A stretch of 64,000 bases of DNA, taken from positions 682,001 through 746,000 of the forward strand of contig NZ_JAIEUJ010000002.1 in assembly GCF_019802285.1 (NCBI RefSeq), given 5' to 3'. Position numbers and translations under genes: made by a program. The notes beneath the pieces are model-generated. The model had not been told where the DNA came from, searched no databases, and saw nothing but the letters and a program-made list of their open reading frames with translations. Positions 1-7,951 of the stretch are shown here, in pieces (position 1 is the first letter of the stretch; each line of letters begins with the position of its first letter). The DNA is from Novilysobacter antarcticus (lineage in GTDB: Bacteria > Pseudomonadota > Gammaproteobacteria > Xanthomonadales > Xanthomonadaceae).

Positions 1-960
1 GCGGTACGCGAGAACGCCCTGGACCGGCTGGCCGACGCCACCGACATCGTCTTCGACAAGACCGGCACCCTCAGCGACGGCAAGCCGGCGCTGGCGGCGG
101 TCGAGGTGTCGGCCGATCTGGATCGCGCCCAGGTGCTGCGGATCGCGGCGGCGCTGGAGCGCGACAGCGGCCATCCGATCGCGCGCGCGTTTGCGCGCGT
201 GGAGGACGCTCCCCTGGCCCGCGATGTCCGCGCCGTTCCGGGCCAGGGCATCGAGGGGGTGGTCGACGGCCGGTTGTGGCGTCTTGGGCAGGCGGGTTTC
301 GCCGCGGGCGCCGGCGACGATGGCTGGCTCTGGCTCGGTGACGGTACCCGGGCGGTCGCGCGTTTCCAGCTGGCCGAGTCGGAGCGCGCCGACGCCCGCC
401 TCGCGGTCGAATCACTGCGTGAACTGGGGCTCTCGGTCCACCTGTCCAGCGGCGACGCCGCCGGTGCGGTGGCACGCTTCGCCCGGCAGGTCGGCATCGA
501 AGAGGCACACGCGCGGCAGAGCCCGGAGGACAAGCTCGCCTACGCCCGCGCGCTGCAGGCGCAGGGGCGGATCGTGGCGATGATCGGCGACGGCCTCAAC
601 GACGCGCCCGTGCTCGCCGGCGCGGATGTCTCGCTGGCGATCGGGGAAGGCGCCGCGCTGGCCCAACGCGCCGCCGATCTGGTGCTGACCGGCTCGTCGC
701 TGTCGCGCATTCCCGAGGCCGTCTCGGTGGCGCGGCGGACGCGGCGGATCATCCACCAGAACATCGGCTGGGCGATCGGCTACAACGTCCTCGCCCTGCC
801 CTTGGCGGCCGCTGGCATGGTCACCCCGTGGATCGCCGCACTGGGTATGGCGTTGTCCTCGCTGATTGTCACCGCGAACGCACTGCGCCTGACCCGCGCG
901 CCGGCAACCGCGCCGGCACGGCGCCACTCCCGACTGACGGCCGCGGAGGGTCGCCCATGA
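1..960 (+). CDS. ccoI: Copper-translocating P-type ATPase, C-terminal part (CcoI/FixI-like), partial at window start
   Basis: The reading frame is open from base 1, so the 5' part lies outside the window. The visible 319 residues hold the phosphorylation motif DKTGTL (residues 20-25), the soft-metal ATPase HP dipeptide (58-59) and the hinge motif GDGLNDAP (about 196-203), followed by two C-terminal membrane segments (about 245-295). Family knowledge: CcoI-type ATPases export copper to the periplasm for assembly of cbb3 oxidase. The next gene is ccoS, started by an ATGA overlap at 957-960, which supports CcoI rather than CopA. The N-terminal metal-binding part and the CPC membrane motif are not visible, so metal specificity rests on context. 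Confidence 0.9.
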   Translation, partial: AVRENALDRLADATDIVFDKTGTLSDGKPALAAVEVSADLDRAQVLRIAAALERDSGHPIARAFARVEDAPLARDVRAVPGQGIEGVVDGRLWRLGQAGFAAGAGDDGWLWLGDGTRAVARFQLAESERADARLAVESLRELGLSVHLSSGDAAGAVARFARQVGIEEAHARQSPEDKLAYARALQAQGRIVAMIGDGLNDAPVLAGADVSLAIGEGAALAQRAADLVLTGSSLSRIPEAVSVARRTRRIIHQNIGWAIGYNVLALPLAAAGMVTPWIAALGMALSSLIVTANALRLTRAPATAPARRHSRLTAAEGRP

Positions 961-1229
961 ATATCCTGCTGTTCCTGATTCCCGTCAGCATGCTCGGCCT
1001 GGGGCTCGCGTTGTGGGCCTTCATCTGGGCGGTCAAGCGCGGCCAGTTTGAAGACATGGACACTCCAGCGCTGGATATCCTGCGCGAGGACGAACACGAC
1101 CGCCCGGTCGTTGATTCGCGGGCGAGCAGGCTTGACCCGCCCGGCACAGGCACCGCGCCTACCGTGCCGACGCCGCCGGCCAATGAAAACGCGCACTTGA
1201 ACGCGCCCAAGCCGGACCGGAACGACTGA
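957..1229 (+). CDS. ccoS: Cbb3-type cytochrome oxidase assembly protein CcoS
   Basis: Ninety residues with one N-terminal membrane helix (about 4-26), then the family signature of a short WA.....GQFEDMD stretch (about 23-38) and a proline-rich, probably disordered tail. CcoS is a small inner-membrane protein needed for cofactor insertion into cbb3 oxidase. The start overlaps the ccoI stop (ATGA), which implies translational coupling. The tail from about residue 55 is longer and more variable than the conserved core. Placement directly after ccoI is the usual ccoGHIS order. Confidence 0.92.
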   Translation: MNILLFLIPVSMLGLGLALWAFIWAVKRGQFEDMDTPALDILREDEHDRPVVDSRASRLDPPGTGTAPTVPTPPANENAHLNAPKPDRND

Positions 1230-1231
1230 GG

Positions 1232-1960
1232 ATGCCGTTGGACTGGCTCACGCTGGGCGCTGCCGTCCTGACCGGGCTGATGGGCGGCGTGCACTGCGCG
1301 GCGATGTGCGGCGGCATCGCCACCGGCTTCTCGGCCATGGGACCGCGGGCAAGTTGGAAGTACGCGGTCGAGCCCAATCTGGGACGGGTCCTGGGTTACA
1401 CCCTGGCGGGCGGGCTGGTGGGCGGCTTCGGCCATGGCATCCTGGATCTGGCGCGGGTGGAGTGGCTTGCGATGGCACTGCGCGCCGGCGTCGGCCTGGT
1501 GTTGGTGGTGGTGGCGATTCGCCTGCTCGACCGCAAGGGGCGCCTGGCATTCCTGTCAGGCCCCGGCACCGGCAAACTGTGGGCGAACCTCAGGCCGCTG
1601 CAGCGCCGCCTGTTGCCGGCCAATACCAGCGCCAAGCGGATCGGCTTGGGCATGCTGTGGGGCTGGATGCCGTGCGGACTGAGCACCACCATGCTGGCCG
1701 CGGCCTGGCTGCAGGCCGATGCGCGCAACGGCGCACTGACCATGGCCGCCTTCGGCCTGGGTACGCTGCCGCTGATGGTCTCGTTGACCTGGTCCGGCGC
1801 GCGTCTGGGCCAACGCCTCCAGCGCGGCGGATGGCGCCTTGGCGCCGGGCTGCTCGTACTTGCCGCCGGACTGCTCACCATCGCCTCGCCGTGGTTGATG
1901 CAGGTACCGGCGCTGCACAGCTTGCTGGGCGCGCTGGGGTGCCTGCCCCGGCCCGTGTAG
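1232..1960 (+). CDS. SafE-type (COG2836) membrane protein of the cco cluster
   Basis: A 242-residue integral membrane protein starting two bases after ccoS. Near the N-terminus it carries HCAAMCGG (about 22-29), and after a cytoplasmic loop it carries MPCGL (about 147-151). The paired Cys-containing motifs are typical of the sulfite exporter TauE/SafE-like, DsbD/CcdA-related proteins found beside ccoI and fnr. The family is often linked to copper delivery or thiol chemistry for cbb3 oxidase, but the substrate is not established. It ends with a lone membrane helix (about 205-230). It probably shares a transcript with ccoI and ccoS and converges on the fnr gene. Confidence 0.8.
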   Translation: MPLDWLTLGAAVLTGLMGGVHCAAMCGGIATGFSAMGPRASWKYAVEPNLGRVLGYTLAGGLVGGFGHGILDLARVEWLAMALRAGVGLVLVVVAIRLLDRKGRLAFLSGPGTGKLWANLRPLQRRLLPANTSAKRIGLGMLWGWMPCGLSTTMLAAAWLQADARNGALTMAAFGLGTLPLMVSLTWSGARLGQRLQRGGWRLGAGLLVLAAGLLTIASPWLMQVPALHSLLGALGCLPRPV

Positions 1961-2002
1961 CGGTCCCGGAAAACGCCCACGCTTCCGCGTCGTTGAGTCG
2001 AT

Positions 2003-2779
2003 TCAGCCCGTCGCGCCGCGTTTCGCCGTACACGCCAGCTCGCCGCCCTGCGCCAATCTCTGCAGCTCCGGCGCGTCGAGGATTTCCACCTTGCGCCCGA
2101 CCACGGCGATCACGCCATCGTCCTGCAGCCGGGTGAAGCCACGGCTCACCGTTTCCAGCGCCAGACCCAGAAAGTGCGCGATGTCCTCGCGGCTCATTGG
2201 CAGGCGAAACTGGGTGCCGGACTCCCCGATATTCCGCAGCCGCTCGCACAGGCTGACCAGGAACAGCGCAATGCGTTCGTTGGCCTGGCGCCGGACCAGC
2301 ATCTGCAGATGGTCCTGGTCGCGCGCCATGCTGTGCCCGATGACCCGCATCAACTGCTGCTGCAAGCCGGGCACCTGGGCGGCCACGGCGGTCAATTGGT
2401 CGAACGGGACCTCGCACACATTGGCCGCGGTCAGGGCGACCGCATCGCAGCGGTGAACCCCCTCGCCCAGCGCGTCCAGGCCGATCAACTCGCCGGCAAT
2501 ATGGAAGCCGACGACCTGCGCATCACCCTCCTCGCTGGTGCTGACGGTCTTGAAGGCACCGTTGCGGGCGACGTAAACCGCGCCGAGGCGGTCGCCGGCG
2601 CGAAACAGCAGCTCACCGCGCCCGACCGGCCGCCGGCGCTTCACGATTTCGTCCAGTTGTTGCAGATCGGTGGCACCGATCCCTGCGGGCAGGCAGAGCT
2701 GTCGCAGTGAACACTGGGCGCAACCATGACGCAGCGAGGCCAGGTCGATGACCGGCGTCGGCTTGGATAGAGTTTCCAT
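2003..2779 (-). CDS. anr: Oxygen-responsive Crp/Fnr regulator (Fnr/Anr type)
   Basis: From the ATG at 2779 the protein has 258 residues. All four [4Fe-4S] ligands of E. coli FNR are present at identical numbers: Cys20, Cys23, Cys29 and Cys122. A cyclic-nucleotide-like beta barrel (about 50-150) is followed by a helix-turn-helix whose recognition helix reads ETVSRGF, keeping the Glu, Ser and Arg contacts of FNR. The frame is open upstream to 2875, but the exact cysteine register favours 2779. It is expected to bind TTGAT-N4-ATCAA sites and activate microaerobic genes such as the neighbouring cco cluster. No such site was seen near its own start. Confidence 0.92.
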   Translation of the reverse strand: METLSKPTPVIDLASLRHGCAQCSLRQLCLPAGIGATDLQQLDEIVKRRRPVGRGELLFRAGDRLGAVYVARNGAFKTVSTSEEGDAQVVGFHIAGELIGLDALGEGVHRCDAVALTAANVCEVPFDQLTAVAAQVPGLQQQLMRVIGHSMARDQDHLQMLVRRQANERIALFLVSLCERLRNIGESGTQFRLPMSREDIAHFLGLALETVSRGFTRLQDDGVIAVVGRKVEILDAPELQRLAQGGELACTAKRGATG

Positions 2780-2870
2780 GTGCGCCCATCTTGCCACCAT
2801 GGAGGGCCGGCGACGAATCGCCCAAGCTGCCGATTCAGCGTGTTCCTCCGGGCACGCGGCGCCGTGCCGA

Positions 2871-2883
2871 TACAATGGCGGCC
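2871..2883 (+). promoter_or_regulatory. -10 hexamer placing the transcript start at the queD ATG
   Basis: TACAAT at 2871-2876 is followed by seven bases and then the queD ATG at 2884, the distance at which transcription normally begins. The message would then be leaderless. No good -35 match is visible 17 bases upstream. The same spacing recurs at other genes in the window. Confidence 0.45.
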
Positions 2884-3237
2884 ATGAACATCTTCAAGAG
2901 TTTCACCCTTGAGGCGGCCCACCGGCTGCCCAACGTGCCTGAAGGCCACAAGTGCGCACGTTTGCACGGGCACTCGTTCCGCATCGAGATCCACGTGGAA
3001 GGCGAACCCGGCGAACACACCGGGTGGATCATGGACTTCTCTGACATCAAGCTCGCGTTCAAGCCGCTGTATGAGCAACTGGACCACCACTATCTCAACG
3101 AGGTGCCGGGGCTGGAGAATCCGACCAGTGAGCGACTCGCGCTATGGATATGGGAACGCCTGAAGCCCACGCTGCCGTTGCTCAGTGAAGTGGTGGTGCA
3201 TGAGACCTGCACTTCGGGCTGCCGCTACCGAGGCTGA
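2884..3237 (+). CDS. queD: 6-carboxytetrahydropterin synthase QueD
   Basis: A 117-residue member of the 6-pyruvoyl-tetrahydropterin synthase family. The zinc ligands are visible as the His of EAAHRL (about 12) and the two His of LHGHSF (about 29 and 31), with the catalytic Cys in CARLHGH (about 25). The C-terminal VVVHET segment supplies the substrate-anchoring Glu. QueD makes 6-carboxytetrahydropterin in queuosine/preQ0 biosynthesis; no other que genes are nearby. An alternative ATG at 2875 would add three residues (MAA), but the family start and the position of the TACAAT hexamer favour 2884. Confidence 0.92.
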   Translation: MNIFKSFTLEAAHRLPNVPEGHKCARLHGHSFRIEIHVEGEPGEHTGWIMDFSDIKLAFKPLYEQLDHHYLNEVPGLENPTSERLALWIWERLKPTLPLLSEVVVHETCTSGCRYRG

Positions 3238-3296
3238 CCGCTTTTGTCGGTCGTAGGCACACGCTGAAACCCGCGCTGAACGGACCTGAGCGTCTT

Positions 3297-3359
3297 ATGT
3301 TGCATCGCAACATAGGCTGCGATATGCTGCAACGCACAAATCGACAAATCTCTTGTCGA
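3297..3359 (+). promoter_or_regulatory. Two dyads upstream of the phasin gene; TGC-N3-GCA repeats resembling PhaR sites
   Basis: A perfect inverted repeat, ATGTTGC-ATC-GCAACAT, lies at 3297-3313. A second one, TCGACAA-N5-TTGTCGA, lies at 3341-3359. TGCATCGCA (3301-3309) and TGCAACGCA (3328-3336) are two copies of TGC-N3-GCA, close to the TGC-rich sites recalled for the PHA-granule repressor PhaR at phasin promoters. The first copy continues as CAACA-like sequence, as in the published repeat. This is a candidate operator. No phaR gene is in the window. Confidence 0.5.
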
Positions 3360-3379
3360 GATAAGCAGGAGAGTCCGTC

Positions 3380-3817
3380 ATGTACACCCAATTCAACGAG
3401 CAGTTTGCCGCCGCCACCCGTGAGTTCGCCGATGCCGCCGCCCAGGTCAATCGCCTGGCGATCGAAAGCACCGAGTCGATCTTCGCCCTGCAGCTGGCCG
3501 CCATCCAGGACCGCGCCAACGCCACGTTCGCCTTCCTGGGCGAAGCCGTCGAAGTGCGCGACGCCGACGGCGTCAAGAAGATCTGGCCCAAGGGCGTGCA
3601 GGTTGCGCGCGAGAACCTCGAGCGCGGTGTTGCCGTGAGCCAGAAGGTGTTGGAGCACAGCAGCAAGGCCAACGAGCAGATTGCCGACATCACCAAGTCG
3701 CAGCTCGCCTCGGCCGCCAAGACTGCGCAGTCCAGCGCCGAGCAGGTCGCGAATGCGGTCAATGAAAAGACCCAGTCGTTCGTCAAGAACGCGAGCAAGG
3801 CCTCCAAGGCCAAGTAA
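3380..3817 (+). CDS. Phasin family protein
   Basis: A 145-residue, nearly all-helical protein rich in Ala, Glu, Lys and Gln, with no Cys and no signal peptide. The sequence FNEQFAAATREFADAAAQ and the amphipathic helices that follow fit the phasin family (TIGR01841-like), which coats polyhydroxyalkanoate granules. The ATG at 3380 has a good ribosome-binding site (AGGAGAG about eight bases before). The gene is monocistronic, with dyads upstream and a terminator downstream. No PHA synthase or depolymerase is nearby, so the granule role rests on the family. Some phasin-like proteins act as general chaperones. Confidence 0.82.
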   Translation: MYTQFNEQFAAATREFADAAAQVNRLAIESTESIFALQLAAIQDRANATFAFLGEAVEVRDADGVKKIWPKGVQVARENLERGVAVSQKVLEHSSKANEQIADITKSQLASAAKTAQSSAEQVANAVNEKTQSFVKNASKASKAK

Positions 3818-3843
3818 GACTGACCGCCTCGGCGGTAGGAGAG

Positions 3844-3872
3844 ACCCGGAAGCGCAAGCCTCCGGGTTTTTT
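3844..3872 (+). terminator. Rho-independent terminator of the phasin gene
   Basis: Stem ACCCGGA (3844-3850) pairs with TCCGGGT (3861-3867), with a 10-base loop and a run of six T immediately after. It lies 27 bases beyond the phasin stop. Confidence 0.9.
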
Positions 3873-3970
3873 ATTGCCCGGGAGTTGGCCTTGCCAAGCC
3901 GCCGGGTCGGATTTGCGCCGCTGCAGACGCGCTGGGAAACGGTCCCCGCAGCGCTGCTAGACTGGCTGCC

Positions 3971-4453
3971 ATGTTCACAGCCACCACGCTTTCCGGCAGC
4001 AAGCCGGAGCAATACGCCGAGCTGGCGTCCCAGGCCCGCTCCCTGCTCGCCGGGGAAAGCGACCGTATCGCCAATGCCGCCAACCTTTCCGCGCTGGTCT
4101 ATCACGCGCTGCCCGCACTGAACTGGGTCGGCTTCTATTTCTACGACGGACACGAACTCGTCGTCGGGCCGTTCCAGGGCCAGCCGGCGTGCGTCCGCAT
4201 TCCGCTGGACAAGGGCGTGTGTGGGGCCGCGGCATCCACCCGACAGACCCAGCGTGTGGCCGACGTCGACGCCTTTCCCGGGCACATCGCCTGCGATTCC
4301 GCGTCGCGCTCCGAGGTGGTCGTTCCGCTGGTCGCCGATGGCCGGTTGATCGGCGTGTTCGATATCGACAGCCCCGAACTTGACCGCTTCGACGCCGATG
4401 ACCAGCGCGGGATGGAAACGATCGCGGCCATCTTCGTGGAGTCGCTGGCTTGA
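3971..4453 (+). CDS. msrC: Free methionine-(R)-sulfoxide reductase (GAF domain)
   Basis: A 160-residue single GAF-domain protein of the YebR/fRMsr family. The three redox cysteines are at 74, 84 and 108. Their spacing of 10 and 24 equals that of Cys84, Cys94 and Cys118 of the E. coli enzyme. It reduces free methionine-R-sulfoxide using thioredoxin, a cytosolic oxidative-stress repair step. A TAGACT hexamer (3958-3963) lies seven bases before the ATG, suggesting a leaderless message. The stop overlaps the TTG start of the next gene, so the two are translationally coupled. Confidence 0.9.
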   Translation: MFTATTLSGSKPEQYAELASQARSLLAGESDRIANAANLSALVYHALPALNWVGFYFYDGHELVVGPFQGQPACVRIPLDKGVCGAAASTRQTQRVADVDAFPGHIACDSASRSEVVVPLVADGRLIGVFDIDSPELDRFDADDQRGMETIAAIFVESLA

Positions 4454-4803
4454 AGGACAAGCTGCCCAACATCGGGCCCAAGTCCGCTGCGTGGCTGCAC
4501 CAGGTGGGCCTGCGCACCCGCGAGGAGCTGGCCGAAGCCGGCCCGGTTGAAGCCTTCATGCGGGTCAAGCGCGCAGGCTTCCGGCCCACGCTTAACCTGC
4601 TGTATGCGATCGAAGGCGCGCTTCAGGACTGCCATTGGCAGGATGTGTCCCAAGAGCGACGCAGCGAACTGGTGGCTGCCGCGGAGGCCGCCATCGACGA
4701 CTTGCCGCCACCGCGCCACACCCATCCTGCAGGACCGGTCACCACGACCGTGCTGACCGCCGATACCGTCGCCCCGCGCCCGGACGATCACCAAACCGAC
4801 TGA
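4450..4803 (+). CDS. Stand-alone TfoX C-terminal domain protein
   Basis: A 117-residue protein beginning at a TTG codon that overlaps the previous stop (TTGA, 4450-4453). The first 80 residues (LPNIGPKSAAWL, GLRTREELAE, NLLYAIEGAL) match the TfoX C-terminal domain, a helix-hairpin-helix-like fold. The TfoX N-domain is absent, and a Pro/Thr-rich tail of about 35 residues follows. Full-length TfoX regulates competence. The role of isolated C-domains is unknown, so DNA binding is only inferred. The overlap with the sulfoxide reductase gene suggests co-expression. Confidence 0.75.
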   Translation: MKDKLPNIGPKSAAWLHQVGLRTREELAEAGPVEAFMRVKRAGFRPTLNLLYAIEGALQDCHWQDVSQERRSELVAAAEAAIDDLPPPRHTHPAGPVTTTVLTADTVAPRPDDHQTD

Positions 4804-4820
4804 GCGCGAGCGCGATGGCG

Positions 4821-4826
4821 TACAAT
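4821..4826 (+). promoter_or_regulatory. -10 hexamer of the cobalamin riboswitch transcript
   Basis: TACAAT at 4821-4826 stands about ten bases before the first conserved riboswitch element. This fits a transcript beginning near 4833. No clear -35 is visible. Confidence 0.5.
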
Positions 4827-4833
4827 GCGCCCG

Positions 4834-5056
4834 CTTCGAGGTGACCTGAAGGCGTCATGCCAACGGGTTGAAACGGGAAGCCGGTGACGCCGCCAAAACG
4901 GTCAGACCGGCACTGCCCCCGCAACGGTAAGCGAGTGGACCAGCCGCCTGTCGGCAGGTCCCGTCACGGCTCACCGCCACTGTGCATCTGGCATGGGAAG
5001 GCGCCGTGGTTAGTGTCGTGGTATCGACACCTCGCAAGTCCGGAGACCGGCCACGA
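4834..5056 (+). ncRNA. Cobalamin (B12) riboswitch upstream of btuB
   Basis: The hallmark segments appear in order: GAGGTGACCTGAAGG-like 5' strand (about 4838), GGGAAGCCGGTG (about 4878), the conserved CCCCCGCAACGGTAAG (4916-4931), the B12 box core GCCACTG (4976-4982), TGGGAAGG (4993-5000) and AAGTCCGGAGACCGGCC (5037-5052). This is the AdoCbl class layout. It sits 150 bases before btuB, so B12 is expected to turn off synthesis of the receptor. The expression platform is probably in 5057-5202. No intrinsic terminator with a T run is evident, which points to translational control. Confidence 0.93.
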
Positions 5057-5202
5057 AGTCGACTGGTTGCGATGCGGAGGGCATGGCGGCGGCGAACTTG
5101 CGCCCTGCGCCCGCCTGCTGCCCGGTTCTCACGTCTGCGACTCCCGCACTACAACGCATCGCCACCCCGGGGACGGAGGGGCATGCGCAAGGAGAACCAC
5201 AC

Positions 5203-7086
5203 ATGCGATCCACCCCAAGCCCGCTTGCCGCAGCCATCGCGGCCGGCCTGGCCGTAGCGGCATTTGCCACGACCGCCAACGCTTCCCCCTCGCCCGCGCC
5301 GCGTGCGCAGGCCACCGACCTGGACCAGGTCGTCGTCACCGCGACCCGCACCGCCAATCGGGTTGCCGATGTCCTGGCGCCGATCGAAGTGATCGACCGC
5401 GAGGCCATTGAGCGCAGTCAGGCCCGTTCGATTCCCGACCTGCTGCGCGGCCGCGCCGGCATCTCGATTTCCAACCAGGGCGGGGCCGGAAAACTGACCA
5501 GCCTGTTCCTGCGCGGCGCCGATTCGGACCACACCGTGGTGCTGGTGGATGGCGTCCGCATCGGCTCCTCGACCTCCGGTCTGGCCGCCTGGCAGGACCT
5601 GCCGGTTGAGCTGATCGAGCGCATCGAAATCGTGCGCGGACCGCGCTCCAGCCTGTACGGTGCCGACGCGATCGGCGGCGTCATCCAGATCTTCACCCGC
5701 CGCGACGGCGACGGCGGCTTCGCGCCGCGGATGCACGTCGGTGGCGGCAGCAACGGCGCCCACGAATTCGGCACTGGATTTGGCGGGCGCACGGAGCGCA
5801 GCTGGTTCGGTGCGGACTACTCCTTCCAGCGCACCGAGGGATTCAATGCCTGCGAGCCCGCACCCAGCCCCTTCGGCGGCTGCGGGCTGGCCGCAGCAGA
5901 ACCCGACAAGGACGGTTACATCCAGAACGCACTCTCGCTGCGTGGCGGCTACGACTTCAACGACGCCTGGCAGTTGCAGCTGCACGCGATGCGCAGCGAA
6001 GGCAAGAACGAGTACGACGGTGACTACACCAACTACTCCGAAACCGTGCAGCAGGTCGTCGGTGGCAACCTGTCGTGGCAGGCCAGCGAGCGCGCGAAGC
6101 TGAGCCTGACCGCCGGCCGCAACGTGGACTCCTCCGACCAGTACAAGGACGAGGCGTTCATGGGCGGGTTCAATACCAATCGCGACAGCGCGACCCTGCA
6201 GGCCGACCTGAATCTCGCTCCCGCACACGTGCTCTCGCTGGGCGCAGACTGGTCGCGCGACCAGGTCTCCGGAGACACCACGTACGAGGTGGACTCGCGC
6301 TCCAACCGCGCCGCCTTCGCGCAGGTCCAGTCGCGCCTGGGCACGCATCGCCTGGAGGCCAGTGTGCGCCGCGATGACAACGACCAGTTCGGCGGCTACA
6401 CCACCGGCGGCTTGGGCTGGGGCATGGACATCGCCGGCGGCTGGCGCATCAAGGCCGGTTGGGGCACCGCGTTCAAGGCGCCCAACTTCCTTGATCTGTA
6501 CTTCCCCGGCTTCGGTAATGCCGACCTGGTGCCCGAGGAGTCGGAGACCGCCGAGATCGGACTGGGCTGGAGCGGCCGCGGCTGGGACGTGAACCTGGAT
6601 GCCTTCCACACCAAGGTCGACAACCTCATCGCCTTCGACGGCGCCATCGGCCTGCCCGGCAATGTCGACCGCGCGCGCATGCGCGGCGCCGAGCTTGGCA
6701 TCCGGGGAGAGGTCGCCGAGTGGATGGTCGACGCCAGTTTCAGTGTCGTCGACACCGAGAACCGCAGCGGCGGCTTCCAGGATGGCAACGAGCTGCCACG
6801 GCGAGCCGGCAAAAGCGCGCGGGCCTCGTTGGACCGCGCCTTCGGCGACTTCCGCCTCGGGCTGACCGGTATCGCCGAAGGCTCGCGCTACGACGACGTA
6901 GCCAACGCCGTGTCGCTGCCGGGCTACGCCACCCTTGACCTGCGCGCCGAGTACGCCCTCACCGACGCGCTGAGCGTGCAGGCCAAGCTGGCCAATGCGT
7001 TCGATCGGGACTACCGCACTGCCGCGTACTACAACCAGGCCGGTCGCGAATGGCACCTGACCCTGCGCTGGACGCCGCGCCAGTAA
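5203..7086 (+). CDS. btuB: TonB-dependent vitamin B12 receptor BtuB
   Basis: From the ATG at 5203 (AAGGAG nine bases upstream) the product has 627 residues. It has a signal peptide ending near ANA (about 27), a TonB box DLDQVVVTATRT (about 39-50), a plug domain (about 55-170, with the typical IEIVRGPRSSLYG) and a 22-strand barrel ending in an aromatic-rich WHLTLRWTPRQ. Size and start match BtuB (614 in E. coli). The cobalamin riboswitch immediately upstream strongly supports B12 as substrate. The frame is open back to 5083, but that would remove the signal peptide from the N-terminus. No btuCDF genes follow. Confidence 0.93.
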   Translation: MRSTPSPLAAAIAAGLAVAAFATTANASPSPAPRAQATDLDQVVVTATRTANRVADVLAPIEVIDREAIERSQARSIPDLLRGRAGISISNQGGAGKLTSLFLRGADSDHTVVLVDGVRIGSSTSGLAAWQDLPVELIERIEIVRGPRSSLYGADAIGGVIQIFTRRDGDGGFAPRMHVGGGSNGAHEFGTGFGGRTERSWFGADYSFQRTEGFNACEPAPSPFGGCGLAAAEPDKDGYIQNALSLRGGYDFNDAWQLQLHAMRSEGKNEYDGDYTNYSETVQQVVGGNLSWQASERAKLSLTAGRNVDSSDQYKDEAFMGGFNTNRDSATLQADLNLAPAHVLSLGADWSRDQVSGDTTYEVDSRSNRAAFAQVQSRLGTHRLEASVRRDDNDQFGGYTTGGLGWGMDIAGGWRIKAGWGTAFKAPNFLDLYFPGFGNADLVPEESETAEIGLGWSGRGWDVNLDAFHTKVDNLIAFDGAIGLPGNVDRARMRGAELGIRGEVAEWMVDASFSVVDTENRSGGFQDGNELPRRAGKSARASLDRAFGDFRLGLTGIAEGSRYDDVANAVSLPGYATLDLRAEYALTDALSVQAKLANAFDRDYRTAAYYNQAGREWHLTLRWTPRQ

Positions 7087-7126
7087 TCAGCCCAGCGCTG
7101 CAGCGCGAAAGTTGATCCGGCTCCGG

Positions 7127-7157
7127 AACCGGCGGGACATCCCGCCGGTTTCTTTTG
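7127..7157 (+). terminator. Rho-independent terminator after btuB
   Basis: AACCGGCGGG (7127-7136) pairs with CCCGCCGGTT (7141-7150) around a four-base loop, followed by a T-rich tail (TTTCTTTTGG). On the opposite strand it could also serve terC, which ends at 7192. Confidence 0.9.
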
Positions 7158-7191
7158 GTGCGCGTCCGGATGCCATGCGCAGCGCACGGAT

Positions 7192-7944
7192 CTAGGCCGG
7201 TTTACCCTCCGATGAAGCAGCCGCCACGGCTCTCTCATCGCGACGACGGATCCACAGGTTGATCAGCTCGACAAACACCGAGAACGCCATCGCCACATAG
7301 ACGTAGCCCTTCGGGATGTGCACACCGAAGCCGTCGGCGATCAAGACCAGTCCGATCATCATCAGGAAGCTCAACGCCAGCACCTTGACCGTCGGGTGGC
7401 GCTCGACGAATTCGCTGATCGCTCGCGCAAAGGCGAGCATGAAGACGATCGAGATCACGATCGCGGTCACCATGACCCAGCGCTCCTCGACCATGCCGAC
7501 CGCGGTGATAATCGAGTCCAGCGAGAATACGATGTCCAGCACCATGATCTGGGCCAGCACGCCGGCAAAGGTCGCTGTTGCTGCCGAGGCAGCGGTAGCT
7601 TGAACAGGCGGGCCATCCACGCGCTGATGGATCTCATGTGTGGCCTTGGCAATCAGGAAAAGGCCGCCGCCGATCAGGATCAGATCGCGCCAGGAGAACG
7701 CATGGCCAAACACGGTGAACAGCGGCGCGGTCAGACCGATGATCCAGGCGATGGCGAACAGCAGCGCCAGCCGGGTGACGGCGGCCAACAGGATCCCCAG
7801 CTTGCGCGCCCGATCGCGTTGCTGGACCGGCAACCGTCCGGCCAGGATCGAGATGAAGATGATGTTGTCGATGCCCAGGACGAGTTCCAGGGCGGTGAGG
7901 GTGGCGAGCGCGACCCACACTTCGGGGTTGGCGAGCAGTTCCAT
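7192..7944 (-). CDS. TerC family integral membrane protein (manganese exporter-like)
   Basis: A 250-residue protein starting MELLANPEVWVALATL at 7944, with about seven membrane helices. The TerC signature acidic residues are visible in LVLGIDNIIF (helix 2) and VFSLDSIITA (central), the metal-path motifs of TerC/Alx. E. coli Alx and related proteins export Mn2+. The yybP-ykoY-type leader upstream (8140-7952) supports manganese control. AAGGA lies eight bases before the ATG. The frame is open back to 8055, but that part lies inside the riboswitch leader. It is monocistronic, converging on btuB. Confidence 0.88.
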   Translation of the reverse strand: MELLANPEVWVALATLTALELVLGIDNIIFISILAGRLPVQQRDRARKLGILLAAVTRLALLFAIAWIIGLTAPLFTVFGHAFSWRDLILIGGGLFLIAKATHEIHQRVDGPPVQATAASAATATFAGVLAQIMVLDIVFSLDSIITAVGMVEERWVMVTAIVISIVFMLAFARAISEFVERHPTVKVLALSFLMMIGLVLIADGFGVHIPKGYVYVAMAFSVFVELINLWIRRRDERAVAAASSEGKPA

Positions 7945-7951
7945 CGGATCA

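Noticed and set aside
1-2779. Fnr/Anr boxes (TTGAT-N4-ATCAA) near the cco genes and the regulator
   Set aside because: None found by eye in the visible part; the likely site is before ccoN outside the window.
5149-7056. 635-codon minus-strand frame opposite btuB
   Set aside because: It is the complement of a well-recognised receptor gene. Its composition (Val/Gly/Ala/His-rich, no domain) is that of antisense shadow in high-GC DNA.
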